From IMG/VR virus record IMGVR_UViG_3300036766_000322, positions 1-38,366 of that record: DNA of 38,366 nt. One strand, 5' to 3'. This DNA is from a virus. How positions within the stretch are numbered: position 1 is the stretch's first letter; each line of letters opens with the position of its first letter. The position numbers and the translations under genes were made by a program. The notes beneath the pieces were generated by a model that made no database searches, was not told where the DNA came from, and saw only the letters and a list, made by a program, of their open reading frames with translations. This document shows positions 1-6,391 of this stretch, in pieces.

Positions 1-336
1 AACGGCATGACTGGAGTTACAAGCGTTACATTCGCAGAGGGCATGACGATTAGCGGCTCTCTCTACATGAACGGCATGACTGGAGTTACAAGCGTTACAT
101 TCACAGAGGGCATGACGATTAGCGGCTATCTCGACATGAACGGCATGACTGGAGTTACAAGCGTTACATTCACAGAGGGCTTTAAGTGCGGCTCTCTCTA
201 CATGAACGGCATGACTGGAGTTACAAGCGTTACATTCACAGAGGGCATGACGATTAGCGGCTCTCTCTACATGAACGGCATGACTGGAGTTACAAGCGTT
301 ACATTCGCAGAGGGCTTTAAGTGCGGCTCTCTCTAC
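1..336 (+). repeat. 66/69-bp tandem LRR-coding repeats, 3' block
   Basis: Five in-frame units run to base 336. The long units are 69 bp and the short ones 66 bp. They are nearly identical in DNA and differ only at three or four cassette positions: gcagag or acagag (Ala/Thr), a segment encoding MTIS or FKC, and a segment encoding SLY or YLD. Continues from 37861-38366. Confidence 0.97.
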
Positions 337-771
337 ATGAGTGATAAATGTTCTGAATATTTGCTTGCACTTAACCGTGCCAAAGTCGTATTTACCATTG
401 AGAATGTTCGTTTTGACAAATCCCTCTTTGATAAAGTCCGCAAAGACATACTCACAGCACAAGAAGTTTTTGCAATAGTTAATATGGAACAGAGACGCAT
501 CGCATATCAGCGCATGGATAAAAACAAGATGAAGGACTTGCCGAATCTGAAAGTGCTTAATAAAGTCAAGAATGACGGCTATGGTTATCCCATGAAGGTT
601 ATCAGCTTTACAGTTGAGGGTTACGATAAGCCGTTTAAATTTCTCAACTGTTTTGACCCAAGCACGGGCAGAGAATATTTCCTTGAAACACAGAGCGATA
701 CCTGTTGGATTGCCAAAAATAAATCCTTTGGCATAGAGGATAAAAACTTTAGGTTCAAAAAGGAGTGGTAG
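1..771 (+). CDS. LRR repeat protein, 3' part (gene continues from the right end of the window)
   Basis: The frame is open from base 1, so this is the C-terminal part of a gene that begins at 37762 if the ends are joined (193 codons there plus this part, 449 aa in all). It carries the last five 22-23 residue repeats (core MTGVTSVTF), resembling the short LPEGL-type leucine-rich repeats found in phage proteins and, more distantly, BspA-type LRRs. A unique domain of about 143 aa follows from residue M at 337. Its stretch with EQRRIAYQRM and DPSTGREYFLET resembles DUF6745-type C-terminal domains; that match is from memory. LRRs usually bind proteins, but no partner is visible. No signal peptide or membrane segment is seen. 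It is followed directly by the recombination genes, so it is expressed from the non-structural rightward operon rather than with the virion genes. Confidence 0.75.
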   Translation, partial: NGMTGVTSVTFAEGMTISGSLYMNGMTGVTSVTFTEGMTISGYLDMNGMTGVTSVTFTEGFKCGSLYMNGMTGVTSVTFTEGMTISGSLYMNGMTGVTSVTFAEGFKCGSLYMSDKCSEYLLALNRAKVVFTIENVRFDKSLFDKVRKDILTAQEVFAIVNMEQRRIAYQRMDKNKMKDLPNLKVLNKVKNDGYGYPMKVISFTVEGYDKPFKFLNCFDPSTGREYFLETQSDTCWIAKNKSFGIEDKNFRFKKEW

Positions 772-774
772 CCA

Positions 775-831
775 ATGAGCATAAACATCAGGCTTAAAAT
801 TCTCAGTTTCGCAGCAGAGGAGGTGAGATAA
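775..831 (+). CDS. Possible 18-aa peptide ORF
   Basis: A tiny ORF (MSINIRLKILSFAAEEVR) sits between the LRR gene and the next gene. It has AAGGAG about 9 nt upstream, and its TAA overlaps the next ATG (TAATG). It may be a real micro-gene or only a spacer that couples translation. No family is recognised. Confidence 0.3.
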   Translation: MSINIRLKILSFAAEEVR

Positions 832-1001
832 TGGCAGCACTAAAAAACATAATAACTTTTATGGCAGGAGAGATTGAGGACTTACAGGGAGAGGTAAAAT
901 TGATTGGTGAACAGAATCAGAAACTCCGCACAGCCCTTGATGTGAAGCAAGAAAGGGTAAACGCACTGGAAAGAATAATAGCAAATAAAAAGGAGGAGTA
1001 A
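831..1001 (+). CDS. Small coiled-coil-like protein (56 aa)
   Basis: The start ATG overlaps the upstream TAA and is preceded by GCAGAGGAGGTGAG, a strong Shine-Dalgarno site. The product is short, charged and probably mostly helical, with leucine/isoleucine spaced as in a coiled coil (IEDLQGEVKLIGEQNQKLR). It stands directly before the ssDNA-binding protein gene and shares its operon. Function unknown. Confidence 0.6.
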   Translation: MAALKNIITFMAGEIEDLQGEVKLIGEQNQKLRTALDVKQERVNALERIIANKKEE

Positions 1002-1002
1002 A

Positions 1003-1548
1003 ATGTCAGACGACAAAAAAAGGGAGAGAAAGATAACACCTCTCGGCGAAGCTCGCTGGGCGCATCTTATAACCCCTAAGCCACCGTTTGTTGACCCAAA
1101 AACAGGTAAAGCAAAGGGCGAAGCAAAATTTATGATTGACCTTGTTTTTGACCCTAAAGACCCATTATGGAACACATGGGCTAAGACGCTATCTGAAGCA
1201 GTTAAAAAGGTCGGAACACAATCGCCACTCAAGAAAGAATTTGACGCAAATGACGAACCTACGGGCAGATATTATGTAACTTTTAAAACATCTGATAAGT
1301 TTAAGCCTAATGTCTTTGACAAACACGGCAGACCTATGACTGATGTGAAGATAGGCAACGGCTCAAAGGTGAAGGTCAGCTATCTGGAAAACGAATACGA
1401 GGCTTTTGGAGGCGGGATAAATCTATACCTCAATGCTGTTCAGGTCTTGGAGCTGGTAGAGTTCGGCACATACACGGCAGACAGTTATGGATTTGAGGTT
1501 GTGCCGGAGGACAATGAATTTAACACCGAGTTGGGGGAGGCGTTCTAA
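1003..1548 (+). CDS. T7 gp2.5/DUF2815-like ssDNA-binding protein
   Basis: 181 aa. A short N-terminal tail leads to GEARWAHLITPKPP and a KGEAKFMIDLVFDP segment, typical of the OB-fold ssDNA-binding proteins of phages (gp2.5/DUF2815 group). The C-terminal part (EDNEFNTELGEAF) is acidic and ends in phenylalanine, the arrangement used by gp2.5 and SSB to contact replication partners. It would coat single strands during replication and recombination. It starts after AAGGAGGAG, and the exonuclease ATG follows its TAA immediately, so the two form a plausible recombination pair. The assignment rests on remembered family features, not a search. Confidence 0.75.
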   Translation: MSDDKKRERKITPLGEARWAHLITPKPPFVDPKTGKAKGEAKFMIDLVFDPKDPLWNTWAKTLSEAVKKVGTQSPLKKEFDANDEPTGRYYVTFKTSDKFKPNVFDKHGRPMTDVKIGNGSKVKVSYLENEYEAFGGGINLYLNAVQVLELVEFGTYTADSYGFEVVPEDNEFNTELGEAF

Positions 1549-2385
1549 ATGAAACGAACTATAAGAATGCAGGGGGGTATTGCTGGGGTTCTATCAACAG
1601 GCAGCTATGAGAATTTGCGCCCTAGTTTTCTAATTGAAGAAACCATTGAAGATTGTCTCCTGACTGACGAACAAGTTTTTGCCCGCACTCAGGTTTTATA
1701 TGATGAGTCTTTCCGCATGATGAAAGAAGCTGAGACAAAGGCAGTAATAGAGCGCATTGAAAGAGAAAAGGCAGGAATACGTTTCTATGTTCATCCTGAA
1801 AGCGGGGTTACTATACCGTCTGTTACCTCTGTTATTAACTGGGATGCAGATTTTTTTGTTCCGCCGCATGAATTACAGCAATATGCCTCACAATCTCAAA
1901 TAGTCCATGCTCAAGTAGAACATTTTATTGAAACTGGGAAATGGGAAGAACCTAAAACACTTACCGATATATGGGCTGATATAGTAATTGTATCTAAGGG
2001 CAGCTTGCACTTACCTGTTGAATCGGGTTTCTTCCCTGCGTTTTTAAAAAAATATCCGGTTAATAATATGACAAACGGGCATAAGGTATTTTTGCCCGAT
2101 GTTGCCGGAACATTTGATTTTGAAGGCATACCTGACTTCCCGGATGCCCTTAAAATACCAACTGTATTTGATGTCAAACGCACTCCAGACCGCATCAAAG
2201 ACGGCAAGCAACTATCAGCCTACTGTAAAGCCAAAAACTTAACACAGGGGATTATAGTGCCTCTAAATGCCAAGACAGAACAAAAGTTCAGCAAGCCTGT
2301 AATTTATAGCGAAGCCGCATTGGATGGATTTTTCAAAATGTTTCAAAAAGACCGTGAAAACTTTAAAAAGCGATACGGAATTTAG
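1549..2385 (+). CDS. PD-(D/E)XK (RecB/Cas4-type) exonuclease
   Basis: 278 aa. The second half carries the nuclease core: H120 in IVHAQVEHF, D190 in AGTFDFEGI, D208-V-K210 in PTVFDVKRT and Q221 in KQLSAYCKA, which is the H...D...DxK...QxxxY order of RecB-like phage exonucleases. It probably degrades dsDNA ends for single-strand annealing recombination or host DNA breakdown, working with the preceding ssDNA-binding protein. The first 80 residues are helical and not recognised. The start directly abuts the previous stop. Confidence 0.8.
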   Translation: MKRTIRMQGGIAGVLSTGSYENLRPSFLIEETIEDCLLTDEQVFARTQVLYDESFRMMKEAETKAVIERIEREKAGIRFYVHPESGVTIPSVTSVINWDADFFVPPHELQQYASQSQIVHAQVEHFIETGKWEEPKTLTDIWADIVIVSKGSLHLPVESGFFPAFLKKYPVNNMTNGHKVFLPDVAGTFDFEGIPDFPDALKIPTVFDVKRTPDRIKDGKQLSAYCKAKNLTQGIIVPLNAKTEQKFSKPVIYSEAALDGFFKMFQKDRENFKKRYGI

Positions 2386-2397
2386 GGAGAAACTATA

Positions 2398-2682
2398 ATG
2401 CACAAAATAAAAGTAAGAAACCTCAAGCGAAATGAGGTTGGAAAATTTGACCCCGATGTCAGCGATTGGCGGAATCCATATAAGGCAGTCATAAAGTTTG
2501 AGGATTTACTGAGGTTGCCCGAGCTGGCGCATTATGACGGATTAGATGATGCCGTTATTATGACGCTTGCCGAATACGAAGCGTTGACCTCTGGTAAAAA
2601 CTGGCTTATGCCAGAGAAGTCAAGACAGAGCATATTGTTAGCCATTGACGCTTTAAAGGATTCGCTGACAGAGGAGAAATAG
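2398..2682 (+). CDS. Hypothetical protein (94 aa)
   Basis: Soluble, charged small protein with no signal peptide, membrane segment or Cys motif. The start is preceded by GGGAGAAACTATA, an acceptable ribosome site 12 nt after the exonuclease stop. No family recognised; its place in the recombination operon is the only clue. Confidence 0.7.
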   Translation: MHKIKVRNLKRNEVGKFDPDVSDWRNPYKAVIKFEDLLRLPELAHYDGLDDAVIMTLAEYEALTSGKNWLMPEKSRQSILLAIDALKDSLTEEK

Positions 2683-2690
2683 GAGGGAAG

Positions 2691-2912
2691 ATGACAATAA
2701 ACGAGGCAAAAACAAAATGGTGTCCGATGGCAAGAGTGCGGGGGGTTGGTTCAAATACAACCCAGAATAGAAAATTTGACGGAGGAGGCGAGCCTGACAC
2801 AGATTGTTATTGTATAGCTGCTGATTGTATGATGTGGAGAGAATATATCAATCCTATACATGAAGGTTTTTGCGGATTGGCTGGCAAAGACACATGGCAG
2901 GAGAAAAGATGA
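2691..2912 (+). CDS. Cys-rich small phage protein (73 aa)
   Basis: Contains WCPMAR near the N-terminus and DCYCIAADCMMWRE followed by GFCGLAG. This is the order seen in a common family of small phage proteins with CP, C-x(4)-C-MxW and CG motifs. The cysteines suggest metal binding. Preceded by AGGAGGGAAG. The stop overlaps the next start (ATGA). Molecular role unknown. Confidence 0.75.
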   Translation: MTINEAKTKWCPMARVRGVGSNTTQNRKFDGGGEPDTDCYCIAADCMMWREYINPIHEGFCGLAGKDTWQEKR

Positions 2913-3409
2913 ATAATTTAAGTTTAAGAGAGAAGATAGCTGAATTAGAACATGAACAATGGATAGAGTGGAGCATGCATTTAGCCGATGCGGAAGATAT
3001 ATCACAAGACAGACTCAACAGATGGAGTGAATATTGTACAGATTATAAATTCCTATCCGAACAGCAAAAAGACTTTGATAGAGAATGGGCTGACAAAATC
3101 CTTGCCCTGCCTGAACTTCAGGAAGCCATCAAAGGTAAGGCAAAGTATGACAAGTTGTTTGAAAAGTTGCTGGTGGTGGAGGAATGTAAACATAAAGTAG
3201 CAGTAATAGATAATAAAGCATTGCGTAGTGAAGATAATAGATTTTTAGATTGCATAAGTTGCAACGGCACAGGCAAAATCTCCAGACCATTGACAGGGGA
3301 GGAGAAAGAGGAACTGTTTGAACATGCAGCCACATTTATAATGAAAATGGCAAAATGCTTAGATGCTGTGTATCTCAAATCAGGCATGAGGGTGGAGGTA
3401 GAGAAATGA
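2909..3409 (+). CDS. RyR-like-domain phage protein with CxxC motif (166 aa)
   Basis: The start at 2909 overlaps the upstream stop as ATGA and follows CAGGAG; a longer in-frame reading from 2870 would run deep into the previous gene. The N-terminal half (IAELEHEQWIEWSMHLADAE...RWSEYCTDYKFLSEQQKDFDREWADKIL) matches a widespread phage motif related to the RyR repeat. The C-terminal half has a DCISCNGTGKI zinc-knuckle-like segment. Function unknown. Confidence 0.75.
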   Translation: MNNLSLREKIAELEHEQWIEWSMHLADAEDISQDRLNRWSEYCTDYKFLSEQQKDFDREWADKILALPELQEAIKGKAKYDKLFEKLLVVEECKHKVAVIDNKALRSEDNRFLDCISCNGTGKISRPLTGEEKEELFEHAATFIMKMAKCLDAVYLKSGMRVEVEK

Positions 3410-3798
3410 ACAAAATTTGGCAAACAAGGGTTTTTCCGGAAAAAGGAAATTGTTTCTCGGCTTGTGTTGCTTCAATATTAGAACTTCCTATAGAATCTGT
3501 GCCTGATTTTGATAATGATATAAAGGATGATGATAGTTGGCTGGAGAAATGGCAGATATGGCTACGAGAAAGGGGGTTACAATTTCTTTGCCTTAAACAT
3601 AATGTTGAGTATGAACCATACACAATGGGCTATGCCATAGTTAGTAAGTCAAATGCAGGATATAGTGATAACGGTCATGCTTTCATTGTTTACGAAGGAA
3701 AACCTTTTTTTGACCCCAAAACTGGCAAAAGCAATTTATTAGATACATGGGATTATTGGTATATTCTGATACCTTTAAACCCCGCATGGTGGAGGTAG
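3406..3798 (+). CDS. C39/papain-like cysteine peptidase-fold protein
   Basis: 130 aa from the ATG that overlaps the upstream stop (AATGA). GNCFSACVASILELPIESVPDF near the N-terminus, then GHAFIVY (H91) and FFDPKTG (D103), give a Cys-His-Asp order like C39-type peptidase folds found in small phage proteins; C16 or C20 would be the nucleophile. There is no signal peptide, so it would act in the cytoplasm. Substrate unknown, and enzyme activity is inferred only from residue order. Confidence 0.6.
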   Translation: MNKIWQTRVFPEKGNCFSACVASILELPIESVPDFDNDIKDDDSWLEKWQIWLRERGLQFLCLKHNVEYEPYTMGYAIVSKSNAGYSDNGHAFIVYEGKPFFDPKTGKSNLLDTWDYWYILIPLNPAWWR

Positions 3799-3802
3799 AG
3801 AA

Positions 3803-3994
3803 ATGAATATATCTTTTGAGGTTACTATTAGTATAACTGTTGTAAGTTTCTTTTTATCCATATATTATTTTTGGAAGGAGATTTCATGGGAAGGTAGTAG
3901 TAATGGTAAAATGGAAGCTTCATTAGGTATATTTTTAGGAACGTTTATTTTGTTGTTAATGAGTTTTATAATTAATCATGTTACGTGGAGGTAG
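3803..3994 (+). CDS. Small membrane protein, two predicted TM helices (63 aa)
   Basis: Two hydrophobic stretches, roughly residues 5-25 (VTISITVVSFFLSIYYFW) and 42-60 (LGIFLGTFILLLMSFII), flank a short polar loop. It starts with the repeated linker ribosome site. It is away from the lysis genes and on the opposite strand, so a holin role is not supported. Confidence 0.65.
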   Translation: MNISFEVTISITVVSFFLSIYYFWKEISWEGSSNGKMEASLGIFLGTFILLLMSFIINHVTWR

Positions 3995-3998
3995 AGAA

Positions 3999-4142
3999 AT
4001 GATTATTCAATATTCAACCACAGGCGGCACGGTAGTTTTCTGTTATTGGTGCGGTGTGTCTTTATATGGAGCTACCCAGATTACATATCTGAATGGCAGT
4101 TTGCCATGTTGTGATTTGTGTTTAAAGAAAGCAGATGGATAG
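3999..4142 (+). CDS. Zinc-ribbon-like microprotein (47 aa)
   Basis: Short ORF starting from the third copy of the repeated linker ribosome site. Two cysteine pairs, CYWC and CCDLC, about 20 residues apart would form a single zinc ribbon. Function unknown. Confidence 0.6.
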   Translation: MIIQYSTTGGTVVFCYWCGVSLYGATQITYLNGSLPCCDLCLKKADG

Positions 4143-4161
4143 TAACAAAAAGGAGGGTAGC

Positions 4162-4554
4162 ATGAATTTTTACCTTGTAGTCGCATGTGTTTTGTCATTG
4201 ATTGCGGTATTGACAGGTATGGCGTTGATTTATCGGAAGGGGTGGAGAGCAGCGCAGGAGCAAAGTCAAGAATCACCACCAGTGGTATATTGCACTACCT
4301 GCGGGGTAGCTGTTTTGAAAGATAGGGCTAAACTGGTTATGATGCAGGAATATTTCTGCCAAGCAAAAAAATACTATTGCCAGTCTCATACCCCAAAATA
4401 TGACATTATGGGGTTAAACAACACCTATTACAAGGAAATGGATGTTGACGCCAATGGCGAGCCGATAGGATATGTGAAGGAAAAGGGGGGTGATAAAGTG
4501 AAAGGTAAAGACAAGGGCATGGAGAAGGGAAAGAAGGGCGGAAAGTGTAAGTAG
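4162..4554 (+). CDS. Membrane-anchored CxxC protein with Lys/Gly tail
   Basis: The start at 4162 follows AAAGGAGGGTAGC. One N-terminal membrane helix (YLVVACVLSLIAVLTGMALIY) is followed by a soluble part with CTTC and further cysteines (FCQAKKYYCQSH). The tail is very basic (KGKDKGMEKGKKGGKCK) and ends in Cys-Lys. A similar Gly/Lys tail ending in Cys forms the 23-aa ORF at 21778-21849. Last gene of this rightward operon; function unknown. Confidence 0.65.
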   Translation: MNFYLVVACVLSLIAVLTGMALIYRKGWRAAQEQSQESPPVVYCTTCGVAVLKDRAKLVMMQEYFCQAKKYYCQSHTPKYDIMGLNNTYYKEMDVDANGEPIGYVKEKGGDKVKGKDKGMEKGKKGGKCK

Positions 4555-4583
4555 CTTTACACTACAGACAACTAACAGAGAGA

Positions 4584-4613
4584 GCTATGTGCAGTGTAAA
4601 AACTGCACATAGC
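4584..4613. terminator. Hairpin between convergent operons
   Basis: A perfect 12-bp stem (GCTATGTGCAGT / ACTGCACATAGC) with a 6-nt loop lies between the converging rightward and leftward operons. It has no long T tract on either side, so it could be a bidirectional terminator that is not classically intrinsic, or an mRNA end protector. Confidence 0.7.
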
Positions 4614-4625
4614 CTAAGAAACTGC

Positions 4626-5228
4626 TTAACTTACATCTATTTTCACCAATCCCGCCATTTCAAATTGAGATACCAGTTCAGGTGATGTATTTCTGGAGGT
4701 ATGCTTTATGTCAAAGTCTATGCCAAGTTCAGCATAAACCTCTGATACCGCAGCCGAGCAATAGAGGCTCTTCTTTGTCTGCAATGGGTTAGACTTCCAT
4801 CCCCTGAATATCCAGTAACTTAAAAGAGAACCTACTAACCCCATTATCGGATAGGTAAATCCCTTCTTAATCATGTCCTCCATCTTTTGCATCAGCACTT
4901 GCCGCTGTAAATCTGTGAATGGAAAATGCAGAAGCATTGCCGGGCTTGAATCCTTATAATTATCAAGCCACGAGTATTGAATGCCATTGTCAAGACGGCT
5001 TGCATCCTGTCCATCATCTTCAGTTGCAGGCCACGGCTTAAAGTCCATTGTAGATTCCCATATAGTCCCTGAATCCACATAGATAAACACATGGCTCCAT
5101 TTTGAAGGCTTGCCGTCTTTGGTTTGTGTTTTCTGTCCGTAGCCGATTAAACGAGACAGAAAGCTTGTTCCACCCGTTAGGATGATGTCGCCCATCTTGG
5201 CTTTTTCTCTGACTTTTGTAATATCCAC
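4626..5228 (-). CDS. YiiX/NlpC-P60-type permuted papain-fold hydrolase
   Basis: 200 aa with a GTG start that overlaps the preceding TAG and follows AAAGGAGGTATA. MGDIILTGG, H46 in KWSHVFIYV, E58 in IWES and C157 in SLYCSAAVSEVY give the permuted His...Cys order of YiiX/YebB-like NlpC/P60 enzymes, which cleave peptide or amide bonds in cell wall or lipids. It is the last gene of the late operon, after the holin-like and M15 genes, so it is probably a lysis or cell-wall enzyme. A hydrophobic stretch near residues 127-142 could touch the membrane. Confidence 0.7.
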   Translation of the reverse strand: MDITKVREKAKMGDIILTGGTSFLSRLIGYGQKTQTKDGKPSKWSHVFIYVDSGTIWESTMDFKPWPATEDDGQDASRLDNGIQYSWLDNYKDSSPAMLLHFPFTDLQRQVLMQKMEDMIKKGFTYPIMGLVGSLLSYWIFRGWKSNPLQTKKSLYCSAAVSEVYAELGIDFDIKHTSRNTSPELVSQFEMAGLVKIDVS

Positions 5229-5378
5229 TATACCTCCTTTAAAACTTTATCAATACATCCCTTTACTGATTTTTTTATATCTTTGCCCCAAAACCGAAAA
5301 ACCTTATAACCATGAAATGTGAGCATGAAGTTTTGATTAATATCTCTCCGTCTTTTCTCTTACCATCTTAATGTTCAT
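5228..5378 (-). pseudogene. Frameshifted C-terminal remnant of a Vsr/DUF559-like endonuclease
   Basis: After the holin-like stop, an ATG (TAATG overlap, ribosome site GGAGGG) opens MNIKMVREKTERY and hits TAA. In the next frame the reading continues RRDINQNFMLTF, then HGYKVFRFWGKDIKKS and CIDKVLKEV, ending at the TAG that overlaps the next gene's GTG. The join reproduces the typical end of Vsr/DUF559 nucleases (RD...N..L...GY.V.RFW..DIK). Loss of one GA from a GAGAGA run would explain the frameshift. Only about 50 residues remain and the catalytic part is absent. Confidence 0.5.
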
Positions 5379-5548
5379 TACTTCTGCCCTCCTGTTACTC
5401 CTGCGTCCTTGCTGAGATAGCCTATTGCCGCAAACGCCATACTGATAATTATTGTCGCTACGCCCACCTTGCCCTCCATATACATCGGATATGCAAAGTT
5501 CGCCGCTGCTGCTAAACATCCTATCAAAGTCGTTCTCCAATTCTTCAT
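5378..5548 (-). CDS. Holin-like small membrane protein (56 aa)
   Basis: The start at 5548 follows AAAGGAGGATAGT. The sequence MKNWRTTLIGCLAAAANF, a second hydrophobic stretch (VATIIISMAFAAIGYL) and the end SKDAGVTGGQK follow a pattern common in small phage membrane proteins next to endolysins. Probably forms or assists the membrane lesion in lysis. It lies between the M15 peptidase and the papain-fold hydrolase. Confidence 0.65.
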   Translation of the reverse strand: MKNWRTTLIGCLAAAANFAYPMYMEGKVGVATIIISMAFAAIGYLSKDAGVTGGQK

Positions 5549-5549
5549 A

Positions 5550-5897
5550 CTATCCTCCTTTGTATCTCCGCTCAAAATGCGGAATGTCTAAAAAACTGCT
5601 CCAATTACCTCCCCATGAGTTAATTGGATTCAGCGATTCCCAATAATCACCTAATGCTTGTAATAACGCCTTATCCTGAATCAATGCGCCAGCTTTAAAA
5701 AAATGCAGGTCTATTGCAAGCCTGTTTAAGTGATAGCTGTTGGAAGTCTTGCTCAGACCTTGTGCAATGTAAATGTCCTGCTGTTCTTTCGTGCGATAGA
5801 GTTCTCCCCCCGTTGCATCAAAGCCTGTTGCCGATGCAAAGGTCAAGAGCTTTACAACATCCTTTAGGAATAGCGATTGTTCTTTGCTTAAACTCAT
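5550..5897 (-). CDS. M15-family peptidase, endolysin
   Basis: 115 aa. H56 and D63 in SYHLNRLAIDLHFF form the HxxxxxxD zinc motif and H107 in IPHFE completes the M15 (VanY / L-Ala-D-Glu peptidase) ligand set. It would cut peptide cross-links of peptidoglycan to release progeny. There is no signal peptide, so it needs the neighbouring membrane protein to reach the wall. The start follows GGAGTTGAGAAA and overlaps the preceding stop. Confidence 0.85.
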   Translation of the reverse strand: MSLSKEQSLFLKDVVKLLTFASATGFDATGGELYRTKEQQDIYIAQGLSKTSNSYHLNRLAIDLHFFKAGALIQDKALLQALGDYWESLNPINSWGGNWSSFLDIPHFERRYKGG

Positions 5898-6223
5898 TTT
5901 CTCAACTCCCTAATCGCCTCTAACAGTTCCTTTCTTGATTCTCTTGCTTCCTGTTTCATCTCCGATATAAGCGATTTTGTCTCACTTGATACGTTACCGA
6001 CTGACATTGTTGAATAGCCATAGGCTCCAGCAGACAATAGAATCATAAAGCCAAGCATCCATAAAACTATTTTCCATGATGCCTTATTCTTTTCAATATC
6101 TGTAATCCGGTCATGAACAATAGCCAATGCGCCATTATTCGGATTCATCACCTTGTCTAAATCTAAATCAATTCCGCTAAATTTATCCTTACATTCAGGC
6201 TTAATCTTGTATTCACATTCCAT
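5894..6223 (-). CDS. Single-TM lysis-cassette protein (109 aa)
   Basis: An acidic N-terminal half with two cysteines leads into one membrane helix (about residues 50-70, WKIVLWMLGFMILLSAGAYGY), followed by a charged, probably coiled-coil tail (ISEMKQEARESRKELLEAIRELRK). The architecture is like XhlA-type or other lysis-associated membrane proteins. It starts by TAATG overlap with the previous small gene and overlaps the M15 start. Holin or accessory role is inferred from position. Confidence 0.6.
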   Translation of the reverse strand: MECEYKIKPECKDKFSGIDLDLDKVMNPNNGALAIVHDRITDIEKNKASWKIVLWMLGFMILLSAGAYGYSTMSVGNVSSETKSLISEMKQEARESRKELLEAIRELRK

Positions 6224-6381
6224 TATTTCACCGCCCTCGCAAGTTTTATTTTCTCAGCAATACAGATTCTACATTCAGCGTCAGACTCAATAGGCAAACA
6301 TTTACGGACTGGCTTAAACCTGCAATCCTTACGTTGCCTTAGTATTTGAGCTGCGATTATATAAAAGGTTTCATGCCTCAT
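6223..6381 (-). CDS. Small Cys-containing protein (52 aa)
   Basis: ORF MRHETFYIIAAQILRQRK, then four cysteines in DCRF, RKCL and ECRICIAEK, ending with the TAA that overlaps the next ATG. Ribosome site AAGGGGAAAATA. The cysteine spacing suggests a small metal-binding fold. Not recognised. Confidence 0.55.
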   Translation of the reverse strand: MRHETFYIIAAQILRQRKDCRFKPVRKCLPIESDAECRICIAEKIKLARAVK

Positions 6382-6391
6382 TATTTTCCCC

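Larger units (their letters stand above)
3392..4002 (+). repeat. Three identical 18-bp ribosome-site linkers
   Basis: The sequence gtggaggtagagaaatga occurs exactly at 3392-3409, 3789-3806 and 3985-4002, each time supplying the ribosome site and ATG of the next gene. A 17/18 match lies at the junction near 28105-28122. The upstream stops fall in different frames of the repeat. Confidence 0.95.

Noticed and set aside
1-26. 26-bp terminal direct repeat as a genuine packaging end
   Set aside because: It is part of the tandem repeat array, so identity of the ends is expected from an assembly break there.
882-1232. 116-aa minus-strand ORF
   Set aside because: It lies opposite the ssDNA-binding protein gene and the small upstream gene, which have ribosome sites and a recognisable product.
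5337-5540. 67-aa minus-strand ORF overlapping the holin-like gene
   Set aside because: Shadow frame; the holin-like frame has the ribosome site and membrane helices. Only its last 13 codons, after the holin stop, are kept as part of the nuclease remnant.
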